From NCBI GenBank assembly GCA_900114885.1, contig FOUN01000016.1, positions 1 through 64,000 on the forward strand: a DNA stretch of 64,000 nucleotides, given 5' to 3'. The DNA comes from Psychrobacillus psychrodurans. GTDB taxonomy: Bacteria; Bacillota; Bacilli; Bacillales_A; Planococcaceae. The position numbers and the translations under genes are program-made. Shown here piece by piece: positions 7,348-13,785 of the stretch. The notes under the pieces are model-generated. The model was not told the origin of the DNA. It did no database searches and worked only from the letters and a program-made list of their open reading frames with translations. How positions within the stretch are numbered: the first letter of the stretch is position 1; each line of letters opens with the position of its first letter.

Positions 7348-8192
7348 AGAAAGCAACGGATATGTGGTCAATGTTCGGAGGATTAAGGCAGGAGAGTTTA
7401 TTTTTTAAAGTATACCCAGAGCTTACGGACAAAGTTACTAATGTAAGAATGGGGAAGGTTGAATGTCCTTCATGTAATCAGCTGAAAAAAGATGCTTGGG
7501 TGTATGAGAAAGATGGACAAGAACATTGGGAATCAGTTTGGCCCAAGTGCGGTGACTGTGAAAAGAATGTTGTTTCTACACACGTCACTCAACAAATGAA
7601 GCAAAAGCATGAAAAAGTTATAGAGAATGATTGGTATTTTCTAAGCGAGACGGATGCTGCAGGATTCAAGAATTTTGAAGAACACAACAAGTCAGCTTCA
7701 GTAGCTAAGTCAAAAGCAAAGGATTTTACGAAAAAACTTATTGATGGTGAACAAATGAACCTTCTTGTTATGGGAATACCAGGCACAGGCAAATCACATC
7801 TAAGTAAAGCTATAGCAAGAACATTAAAGCATGAAGGTAAAACAGTAGCATTCATTACTGCAGCACATCTTTTCACAAAAATAAAAGCAACTTTCAATAA
7901 TCAACCTGCTAGAGATAGATTCAACGAACAATTTCAAAAGTTCGACTTAGTTGTGATTGATGATGTCGGTTTAGAAACGAAAAAGATTTCAGAAGTATCT
8001 TGGTCAACATCTGAATGGACGGATCTACTAAATATGCGTGAAGGTAAATCAACTGTTTGGACAACCAATTTTGATGAAATCGCATTAGGACAAGTCATTG
8101 GTAATCGAACAGTATCTCGAATGTATGAAAATACTATGTTTATTGATATTTTCACAGGCGAAGATTATCGGAAAACCAAAATGAGAAAGTAA
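7344..8192 (+). CDS. DnaC-like helicase loader ATPase
   Basis: A 282-aa AAA+ ATP-binding protein that loads replicative helicase at the phage origin. Visible parts: an N-terminal zinc-binding cluster (CPSCNQ at about 34, then CGDC about 35 residues on), Walker A GIPGTGKSH (about 142-150), Walker B LVVIDDVG (about 199-206), and an arginine-containing sensor region near ISRM/GNRTVSRMYE. Overlaps the replisome organizer by 4 nt, the usual DnaD-DnaC pair of Bacillus phages. Confidence 0.92.
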   Translation: MKKATDMWSMFGGLRQESLFFKVYPELTDKVTNVRMGKVECPSCNQLKKDAWVYEKDGQEHWESVWPKCGDCEKNVVSTHVTQQMKQKHEKVIENDWYFLSETDAAGFKNFEEHNKSASVAKSKAKDFTKKLIDGEQMNLLVMGIPGTGKSHLSKAIARTLKHEGKTVAFITAAHLFTKIKATFNNQPARDRFNEQFQKFDLVVIDDVGLETKKISEVSWSTSEWTDLLNMREGKSTVWTTNFDEIALGQVIGNRTVSRMYENTMFIDIFTGEDYRKTKMRK

Positions 8193-8211
8193 TAGGTTTG
8201 GAGGTAATAAG

Positions 8212-8343
8212 ATGGCTAATTGGATACAAGGACAAGGATTTTACCTTGTCCAATCATCAAAGGACCAGAAGAAAACGGATTTAAAATTATTAGAAATCCG
8301 ATTACAAGAAGCCGAATTGAAATTAGGCACTCGAAATGGCTAA
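8212..8343 (+). CDS. Small phage protein (43 aa)
   Basis: A 43-aa ORF with the strong site ggaggtaata before ATG. Two short helical halves (WIQGQGFYLVQSS and KTDLKLLEIRLQEAELKLG). Overlaps the next small ORF by 8 nt in another frame. Function unknown. Confidence 0.6.
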   Translation: MANWIQGQGFYLVQSSKDQKKTDLKLLEIRLQEAELKLGTRNG

Positions 8344-8467
8344 ACAAAAATGGATGTTACTCTATCGTTTAGAAAACTCGCAGCGTGTTTGGATTTATGA
8401 ACCATTACAAAAGCATGAATTGAATGCTCGTATACGTAATGGTTGGAGCGAATGGAAAGGGAGATGA
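8336..8467 (+). CDS. Small phage protein (43 aa)
   Basis: A 43-aa basic ORF (KQKWMLLYRLENSQRVWIYE) that starts within the previous gene and ends in tga overlapping the ribosome-site region of the next. No strong ribosome site; translation may depend on coupling. Function unknown. Confidence 0.45.
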   Translation: MAKQKWMLLYRLENSQRVWIYEPLQKHELNARIRNGWSEWKGR

Positions 8468-8472
8468 AAACC

Positions 8473-8631
8473 ATGTGCCCAAATTGTGCAGGAAAAGAAA
8501 CGGCGGAATTTATGAAAAAAGGTGATTTGGAAAATCATTTAATGCTCAATAAGTGTTGGGAATGTGATTGTGTGTTTATATCATTTGATTTTAAATCAGC
8601 AGAAGAATTGGAAATGGCGGTGAGCCATTAA
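8473..8631 (+). CDS. Small zinc-ribbon protein (52 aa)
   Basis: 52 aa with two CxxC pairs (CPNC near the start, CWEC at about 36), a zinc-ribbon pattern. The ATG at 8473 is preferred: aaagggag ends 9 nt before it, whereas the TTG further upstream would lie inside the previous gene. Stop overlaps the next start (taatg). Confidence 0.65.
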   Translation: MCPNCAGKETAEFMKKGDLENHLMLNKCWECDCVFISFDFKSAEELEMAVSH

Positions 8632-8822
8632 TGGGAACATACAATAATCTGTTTTTCATGTGTGAAAACTGTAACTCTCCAGTTGTAATTTCTGAGTCAC
8701 TTGAAAAGTCGGTGTTGCAAAAATCGACTGCTATTCATTGCCAGTATTGTGATTATGCAAACTTAGATTTAGAAGCACTAAAAGAATATGCAAAACTAAC
8801 TAGAGATTATGCAAGTAATTGA
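8631..8822 (+). CDS. Small zinc-ribbon protein (63 aa)
   Basis: 63 aa with CENC and CQYC pairs about 26 residues apart, a second small zinc-ribbon directly coupled to the first (1-nt overlap). The tandem pair suggests duplication, though similarity outside the cysteines is weak. Function unknown. Confidence 0.7.
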   Translation: MGTYNNLFFMCENCNSPVVISESLEKSVLQKSTAIHCQYCDYANLDLEALKEYAKLTRDYASN

Positions 8823-8869
8823 TTAGGACACATTAGACACATTATGTGAAGTAGAAAAGGAGAATGAAA

Positions 8870-9118
8870 ATGAAGAAACAAACACCTTCACACAGAAATG
8901 ATTTATCTTTAGGCGAATCAAAACGAACAGATAGACCAATCCGTTTTATCGCAAAGAAAAACATTTATTGGGACGATTGGGGACATATGAGACTTGTGTT
9001 TAGTAATGGTAAGGGGTATTCAGGGATTTTGCATTCAGATGGGAAAATAACAGCAGAAAGCCCTTATTATGGAGTGTCAGATTATGTAGATGAATCAGAA
9101 ATTGAAATATTAAATTAA
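8870..9118 (+). CDS. Hypothetical phage protein (82 aa)
   Basis: An ~82-aa basic protein, apparently a beta-rich fold (WDDWGHMRLVFSNGKGYSG). ATG at 8870 fits the site aaaagga; the ATG at 8864 is too close. No family recognised. Confidence 0.65.
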   Translation: MKKQTPSHRNDLSLGESKRTDRPIRFIAKKNIYWDDWGHMRLVFSNGKGYSGILHSDGKITAESPYYGVSDYVDESEIEILN

Positions 9119-9163
9119 TGCAAAATACGACCAAAAAGTGTCTTACGAAAGGAGATAAAAACA

Positions 9164-9382
9164 ATGAGAGTACTAGATATGTCAAAAGTATGTGCTAGTA
9201 TCACTAAACATTGTAGTGTGTGTAATAAATTATTCATACTTGCTCCTCAACATATGTACAAGACATATGACAACAGAAGCAACGTTCAATATCAATGTAG
9301 CTATTCTCATTACAGAGAATCTGGAGGAGATAAGGGTGTTTATGGTCAACAGCAGCCGCGAAAGTCGAGGAAGAACAAATGA
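9164..9382 (+). CDS. Cys-containing hypothetical phage protein (72 aa)
   Basis: 72 aa with CSVC and one later Cys, plus a basic tail (PRKSRKNK). Good site aaaggagat 8 nt before ATG. It ends overlapping the next gene by 4 nt. Function unknown; possibly a small nucleic-acid-binding zinc protein. Confidence 0.65.
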   Translation: MRVLDMSKVCASITKHCSVCNKLFILAPQHMYKTYDNRSNVQYQCSYSHYRESGGDKGVYGQQQPRKSRKNK

Positions 9383-9591
9383 ACTACCATCTCTTCGAAC
9401 ATGAAAAAATCAAAGTAAATATGGTATTTGAACAACATGAAATAAAGAATTTCATCTTTCTTTGGAAAGAAGGCTACGACATTTTTACAATTTCAGAAAA
9501 AATGAAAAGAGGAACTATGGATATAGCGCTTTTAATTGTTGATCGTGCTGAAATAGGGGAAATTAAAAAAAGATCCAGAGGAATGTTTTAA
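9379..9591 (+). CDS. HTH-like small phage protein (70 aa)
   Basis: 70 aa. The middle, EIKNFIFLWKEGYDIFTISE followed by KMKRGTMDIALLIVDRA, resembles a short homeodomain-like helix-turn-helix seen in phage early regions. It overlaps the upstream gene by 4 nt. Role not known. Confidence 0.6.
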   Translation: MNYHLFEHEKIKVNMVFEQHEIKNFIFLWKEGYDIFTISEKMKRGTMDIALLIVDRAEIGEIKKRSRGMF

Positions 9592-9617
9592 ACAAGAATT
9601 ATGAGTGAGGTGAAAAT

Positions 9618-10160
9618 ATGAATTTAGTACAGCCAATCAGAGACAAAGAAGTTCTAAAGGAAATGAGAAATTATTTCAAAGAGCAAAATGAACGGAATTA
9701 TGTAATGTTTCTGTTAGGCATCCATACAGGTTTACGTATATCAGATATTCTCGCCCTTAAAGTAAAAGATGTACAAGGGTGGGAAATCTTTATAAAAGAA
9801 AAGAAAACCAAAAAGACTAGAGAAATTAAAATGACATCTGAATTAAAAAGGGCAGTAAGATCTCACATTCAAGGAAAGCCCAGACATGAATATTTAATAA
9901 AGTCCAGAGAAGGAAAGAACAAACCTATTTCTCGTAGTATGGCTTACAAAATATTAAACCAAGCTGCAGAAGAATTTGGACTAGAAAGAATTGGTACTCA
10001 TTCCCTTAGAAAAACATATGGGTATCATCATTACAAAAAATTTAATGACATAGTTACACTCCAAGAGGCGCTAAATCATGATGAAATGAACGTTACCAAA
10101 CGTTATATAGGCATAAAACAGGATGAATTAAACAAACAACAAACCAAAATAGATTGGTAG
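9618..10160 (+). CDS. Core-only tyrosine recombinase
   Basis: A 180-aa XerC/D-like catalytic domain without arm-binding or SAM-like domains. Catalytic positions can be seen: R in TGLRISD (about 35), K in KEKKTKK, HxxR in HSLRKT (about 130-133), H in LNHDEM and Y in KRYIG. Compact recombinases like this are common in the early region of Bacillus prophages and are distinct from the integrase at attL. Possible roles are multimer resolution or recombination; not determined. ATG with gagtgaggtg upstream. Confidence 0.85.
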   Translation: MNLVQPIRDKEVLKEMRNYFKEQNERNYVMFLLGIHTGLRISDILALKVKDVQGWEIFIKEKKTKKTREIKMTSELKRAVRSHIQGKPRHEYLIKSREGKNKPISRSMAYKILNQAAEEFGLERIGTHSLRKTYGYHHYKKFNDIVTLQEALNHDEMNVTKRYIGIKQDELNKQQTKIDW

Positions 10161-10249
10161 AAACCTATTTTTATTTACAAAATAAGTTATCTACAAAAAG
10201 TCGTTGTGTAATTAGGAAAATTATATTATTGAAAAGCCTTATAGAACAC

Positions 10250-10294
10250 GCTACAAAGTCGTGGAGTTGTATTCCACACAATATAGGTTGTAGC
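10250..10294 (+). ncRNA. Structured intergenic RNA element (hypothetical)
   Basis: The 203-bp gap between the recombinase and the next gene holds nested inverted repeats. GCTACAA at 10250-10256 pairs with TTGTAGC at 10288-10294, and inside it GTGGA at 10261-10265 pairs with TCCAC at 10273-10277. There is no T-run, so it is not a simple terminator. It could be an operator or an RNA switch. No known class recognised. Confidence 0.35.
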
Positions 10295-10363
10295 CAACTC
10301 AAAGGGTTAAAAATTGGAAATTAAGAGGTTTTATAAGGGTTTTATACGAGAAGGAGTGAAAAA

Positions 10364-10864
10364 ATGATTAAACTAGGAGAATTAGAACCAGGTACACTAT
10401 TCAAAAAAAATGGTACTTACGCAATCAAAAGTGAATATCGAAATACCAAAGGGACTTGTGAATCTTACATCATAGGTACTGGCGAGATGTTTTGGGGTGG
10501 CACTGGAAATCCAAATGCTTTAAAAGTAGAGCCGATTAATTTTGAAGGGCTTATCGAACAAGTCGAGAAAATTGAAATTTTAGAGAAGGAGAAAGAAACT
10601 TTTAGACGTATGATTACGGAAGATTTAAAACCTGTAAACGTGTTATTAGAGAAAGAAAACCAAAAGCTTCGTGAAGAAATTCAACAATATAAAAGCAAGT
10701 ACGAAAACACAGGTTCGATGTTTGGTAGACAAGCCCAACGAACTTTGATTGATGAGAATAAAAAGTTGAGGGAAGCTTTGGAAGAAATATCAAAGTATGA
10801 CCATGATCCTTACGCTCGAAGGTTTGCGTTATTCGCACAAAGAGCATTGGAGGACAACCAATGA
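10364..10864 (+). CDS. Coiled-coil phage protein (166 aa)
   Basis: 166 aa. The first ~60 residues form a compact, probably beta-rich domain (TLFKKNGTYAIKSEY). The remainder is predicted coiled coil (IEQVEKIEILEKEKE, then ENQKLREEIQQYKSKYEN). ATG after the site gaaggagtg. It overlaps the following ORF by 4 nt. Function unknown. Confidence 0.75.
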   Translation: MIKLGELEPGTLFKKNGTYAIKSEYRNTKGTCESYIIGTGEMFWGGTGNPNALKVEPINFEGLIEQVEKIEILEKEKETFRRMITEDLKPVNVLLEKENQKLREEIQQYKSKYENTGSMFGRQAQRTLIDENKKLREALEEISKYDHDPYARRFALFAQRALEDNQ

Positions 10865-11040
10865 TTCCAATCATCTACTTCGTAGCAGTCATCAAAGACG
10901 GCACAATGTACTGGCAAGATGAACGTCTATATCGTACAGAAGAAGGGGCTAGGAAACGTAAAGAGAAGTTACTAGCCCAACATCCGAAACATTTAACTGT
11001 CTTGTATGCAGATGAATTTAAACAGGCAATTGGAGGTTAA
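10861..11040 (+). CDS. Hypothetical phage protein (59 aa)
   Basis: 59 aa, coupled to the upstream gene by an ATGA overlap. Short beta-type start (IIYFVAVIKDGTMYWQDERL) then a basic helix. It ends with ggaggttaa, which serves as the ribosome site of the dUTPase gene. Function unknown. Confidence 0.65.
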   Translation: MIPIIYFVAVIKDGTMYWQDERLYRTEEGARKRKEKLLAQHPKHLTVLYADEFKQAIGG

Positions 11041-11043
11041 ACA

Positions 11044-11580
11044 ATGAATCTTAATAAATTATTTGAAACACAAAGAATACTAGATATACGTATTGAAAAG
11101 GAACATCCAAGAGGTGAGGGTGAATATCGTTTATCGAAAAAGATTTTGTCTTTACTGGTAGAACTTGCTGAATGTGCAAATGAATGGCGAGGGTTTAAGT
11201 TTTGGAGTACTAACCAAAATCCAAACACTGCAAAACCTGTGACAACTTTTTATGGGTCTAGGAACGGAGAAACAACAAATCCACTATTAGAAGAATATGT
11301 TGACTGCTTACATTTCATATTGTCGATTGGATTGGAACTAGAATTCGAATACATTGTAGAATGCATAAGAATCCCACAAGAAAACACAACAGATGCGTTC
11401 TTAGATTTATTTGAAGCAATTAGCATTTTGGATATGGATAGAACTCCTTTCGATTATGATTTAGTTTTTGATAGATTCATAGTACTAGGAGAAATGCTAG
11501 GCTTCACATGGGAACAAATCGAACAAGCCTATTACGACAAAAATGCAATCAATCACACCAGACAAGATACAGGTTATTAA
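11044..11580 (+). CDS. Dimeric dUTPase (dUTPase_2 / MazG-like)
   Basis: Hydrolyses dUTP to dUMP and pyrophosphate, keeping uracil out of phage DNA. The 178-aa all-helical protein has the metal-binding signature of the dimeric family: ExxE in ELAECANEWRGFKFW (about 41-55) and ExxxD in EEYVDCLHF (about 84-92). This class is unrelated to trimeric dUTPases. It sits at the end of the replication block. Ribosome site ggaggt. Confidence 0.87.
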   Translation: MNLNKLFETQRILDIRIEKEHPRGEGEYRLSKKILSLLVELAECANEWRGFKFWSTNQNPNTAKPVTTFYGSRNGETTNPLLEEYVDCLHFILSIGLELEFEYIVECIRIPQENTTDAFLDLFEAISILDMDRTPFDYDLVFDRFIVLGEMLGFTWEQIEQAYYDKNAINHTRQDTGY

Positions 11581-11581
11581 T

Positions 11582-11713
11582 ATGAGTCGAGAAGATAGAG
11601 AATTTCTAATCGTAACGTTGACCGAACTATCCAGAAATAAAACGGAATCCTATTTCCGCAATCTGACTGATAAGGAGTTAGAAAAGGAATACGACAGAAT
11701 GATGGAGAGGTGA
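11582..11713 (+). CDS. BH0509-type small phage protein (43 aa)
   Basis: 43 aa with the opening MSREDRE and an ending LTDKELEKEYDRMMER, resembling the short BH0509 family carried by Bacillus phages. It starts one base after the dUTPase stop and ends 4 nt before the next start. Function unknown; the family assignment is by eye. Confidence 0.6.
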   Translation: MSREDREFLIVTLTELSRNKTESYFRNLTDKELEKEYDRMMER

Positions 11714-11717
11714 TAAC

Positions 11718-12137
11718 ATGGCAGCAATAAAACTTAGATCAGGCACAATAAAACACATTGAAGCCGAAATATATGATTATCACGACACATTGAAACGAAT
11801 CAAAGAAAGACGTGAGGAATTGATGTCTAATCCACCAAGAGAAGAAGGCATGCCATCAAGTCCAACACTTCCATCATCAACTGTGGAAAGATACGCTACT
11901 CGATTAACTATGGATAGACAGTTACAAGAATTAGAACGAGTGGCTTTAGCAGTCGAGCATGTATATAACTTGTGTGATGATGGGAGAAAGAAATTAATCC
12001 GCTTGAAGTATTGGACAAAGCCACAACTGAAGTCATGGGAAGGTATTGCATTAGATTTACACATAAGTAAACGTCAAGCATACCGTTGGCGAGATGAAGT
12101 TGTACAAGCTGTTGGTGAGCAATTGGGTTGGAGATAG
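11718..12137 (+). CDS. RinA/DUF722-type late-gene activator
   Basis: 139 aa. The N-terminal helical half (EAEIYDYHDTLKRIKERREE) is followed by a C-terminal sigma-region-4-like helix-turn-helix (KSWEGIALDLHISKRQAYRWRDEV cut here to its key residues W105 and Y118-R119 by estimate). This is the RinA family, which turns on packaging and morphogenesis transcription in staphylococcal and Bacillus phages. Last clear gene before the packaging region, as expected. Confidence 0.85.
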   Translation: MAAIKLRSGTIKHIEAEIYDYHDTLKRIKERREELMSNPPREEGMPSSPTLPSSTVERYATRLTMDRQLQELERVALAVEHVYNLCDDGRKKLIRLKYWTKPQLKSWEGIALDLHISKRQAYRWRDEVVQAVGEQLGWR

Positions 12138-12170
12138 ATCGTAGACACAAATTGCGAAGGAGTGACCACG

Positions 12171-12260
12171 TTGTATTGTGATATTTGTGGAGAACAAATA
12201 GATATATTTTACCCAATTACTATATGCGATTGTAATAGAAAGGAAACGTTAAAAGAATAG
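12171..12260 (+). CDS. Cysteine-rich micropeptide (29 aa)
   Basis: A TTG-started 29-codon ORF with the strong site gaaggagtg 6-13 nt upstream. The peptide has CDIC and CDC, spaced like a tiny zinc knuckle. No neighbour overlap, so support is the ribosome site and cysteine pattern only. Confidence 0.4.
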   Translation: MYCDICGEQIDIFYPITICDCNRKETLKE

Positions 12261-12442
12261 AAGTATTAATGTTGCAGTACCACCATAAAACGAAACATGT
12301 CACTTTCATGTCACTTTTGGCATATAAAACCATGATATATTGATATTGTAAGAGAAATAACAAGAAATACTAATTCTGCTACAGTAATTCTTGTGAAAGA
12401 AAAAGAAACAGGATCTTCATAAAATTGTTAGTCTTCCACGCT

Positions 12443-12479
12443 AAAAAAGCACTTAGGTATTATACCTAGGTGCTTTTTC
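12443..12479 (+). terminator. Terminator after early operon
   Basis: An 11-bp stem GCACTTAGGTA/TACCTAGGTGC with a 3-nt loop, flanked by A-run and T-run (ctttttct). It separates early genes from the packaging region. 12261-12442 contains nothing else I can support. Confidence 0.85.
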
Positions 12480-12485
12480 TATTGT

Positions 12486-12578
12486 GAATCAGTGGCGGAA
12501 TAGGTAGACGCTTCGGGAAAGGCTTTCCGCAATGAGGGACCGAGGAGCTATGTGAGGTGCAAATCCTCACCTGATTCT
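12486..12578 (+). ncRNA. tRNA-Leu-like phage RNA with aberrant anticodon arm
   Basis: Ends pair perfectly as a 7-bp acceptor (12486-12492 with 12571-12577). T8-G9 and a tRNA-Leu-like D-arm follow (ggcggaataggtagacgc), and a T-arm-like hairpin (gtgagg, loop tgcaaat, cctcac) precedes the 3' strand. The middle does not make a normal anticodon arm: ggaaa/tttcc closes a 3-nt loop, and cttcgg (12511-12516) can pair with ccgagg (12540-12545) instead. The T-stem has 6 bp, the T-loop starts TGC rather than TTC, and no CCA is encoded. Probably a tRNA-derived non-coding RNA rather than a decoding tRNA. Confidence 0.65.
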
Positions 12579-12688
12579 TATTAATAAAAATACATAAAAG
12601 GTGGTGAGTCATTCTTGAATACTGATAAGTCAAATCGAGAAAGGGAATGGTGATCCATTATCTGTGAGCTATCACTTGAATAGCAAAT

Positions 12689-13006
12689 ATGATTAGGGAG
12701 GGATGGAGTATTAATTTGCCAGATGGAATGAGTGTAGATCTTGCTATAAATAAACGAACAGGAAAATTGGTTTATCAGATAAGTTACACCGAAGAATATA
12801 TGACAAGAACAATGTTGTCTATTCTCGACGAACGAATTGCAAGAGCTGAGATAGCCTTAAAGATATGTAAACATACAAAGCGAAAGCACCAACTAACAAA
12901 GTTGTATGTAAGACTTATCGAGATTCGAAACGAACAACAAAATAAATTAAATGATTTGGTGATTAATCATGTTACAGCATACGGAGATAGCCAAGAAGTT
13001 CTATAA
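12689..13006 (+). CDS. Hypothetical phage protein (up to 105 aa)
   Basis: Up to 105 aa, with a beta-rich N-terminal part (VDLAINKRTGKLVYQISY) and a long basic helix (KHTKRKHQLTKLYVRLIEIR). Start uncertain: ATG 12689, or TTG 12716 placed after agggaggg. Its 3' end overlaps the HNH gene by 38 nt in another frame. No family recognised. Confidence 0.6.
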   Translation: MIREGWSINLPDGMSVDLAINKRTGKLVYQISYTEEYMTRTMLSILDERIARAEIALKICKHTKRKHQLTKLYVRLIEIRNEQQNKLNDLVINHVTAYGDSQEVL

Positions 13007-13271
13007 GAGCAAAGCATGGCGATTGTGTAGAGAGTCTTACATTCCAACTGTATACGGATTGTGCGAACACTGTGAAGAACCTGGTTACATTCTCGATCAC
13101 ATCGAAGAGATAAACATCAACAACATTATTGATCCTAACATTACACTGAATCATGATAACCTTCAGTTCCTTTGCACATCTTGTCACAACAAGAAAACAT
13201 TTGGAAGTACAGAAGTCACTCGTGATGATGTGATGTTCGATTCAAACGGAAATTTAATTCCAAAGAAATAA
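12969..13271 (+). CDS. HNH endonuclease (packaging-associated)
   Basis: A 100-aa HNH nuclease. The zinc cysteines CEHC (about 32-35) and CTSC (about 68-71) frame the beta-beta-alpha metal site, with DHIEEI giving the DH pair (about 43-44), then N and HNKK. In HK97-like cos phages an HNH protein encoded beside the terminase stimulates cos cleavage, which fits its place directly before the terminase genes. Confidence 0.9.
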   Translation: MLQHTEIAKKFYKSKAWRLCRESYIPTVYGLCEHCEEPGYILDHIEEININNIIDPNITLNHDNLQFLCTSCHNKKTFGSTEVTRDDVMFDSNGNLIPKK

Positions 13272-13410
13272 ATATTTATTATTTTCTAATCCCCCCCTTC
13301 AAAAAAATAAAAAATAAATTCAAAAGGACCGGAGGAGGAGCTTCAGAGAACGCACAGGCGGTTTTCAAAAGTACCCCCCACCCAAAAACTCGACGGTTTT
13401 CAGAAAAAAG
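13272..13410 (+). other. Candidate cos region
   Basis: A non-coding stretch between the HNH and small-terminase genes, the usual place of cos in this phage group. It holds a C-run (tccccccctt), a purine-rich block ggaccggaggaggagc, a second C-run taccccccaccc, and two copies of ggttttca (about 13362 and 13395). The cleavage position cannot be read from the sequence. Confidence 0.45.
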
Positions 13411-13422
13411 GTGGTGTTTTTA

Positions 13423-13785
13423 TTGGTAACTAAAAAGACTCTTCCAGAAGTAAGAGATATTAACAAAGAGATCAAAAGACTTACAGGAATTATCGAAGAG
13501 TTAGATGAGAATAAAAAGGCATTGGCAATTGGGCCAATTAGAGACTTAGCTTTCATGCGAGTTACAATGGAAAAATTAAAAGATAATGTTAATCGTGAAG
13601 ATATTATTGTGGAAATGGATCAAGGTGGTTATTCAATTGAAGTGATTAACAGATCTTTGAAACAATATAACGATATGATTCCTAAATATAATTCAACGAA
13701 ACAATTATTAATTAACTTATTCCCAAAAGAAGTTGTCAACTTAATGGATGATGGGTTCGAGACCTATGTGAATAGTCGTGATTAA
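13423..13785 (+). CDS. terS: Terminase small subunit, P27-like
   Basis: About 120 aa. Recognises phage DNA at the packaging start and feeds it to the large subunit. Helical, with an N-terminal KEIKRLTGIIEELDENKKAL and a helix-turn-helix-like middle (GYSIEVINRSLKQYND). TTG at 13423 is preferred because aggtgg then sits 8 nt upstream. Overlaps the large subunit by 8 nt. Confidence 0.82.
   Translation: MVTKKTLPEVRDINKEIKRLTGIIEELDENKKALAIGPIRDLAFMRVTMEKLKDNVNREDIIVEMDQGGYSIEVINRSLKQYNDMIPKYNSTKQLLINLFPKEVVNLMDDGFETYVNSRD

Noticed and set aside
12486-12578. A normal, decoding tRNA-Leu or a tRNA with a group I intron
   Set aside because: The anticodon arm cannot be folded normally and the segment is far too short to hold an intron.
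12600-12688. Coding sequence between the tRNA-like RNA and the next gene
   Set aside because: Short frames open with ggtggtgag but end within a few codons; at best a decayed small gene.
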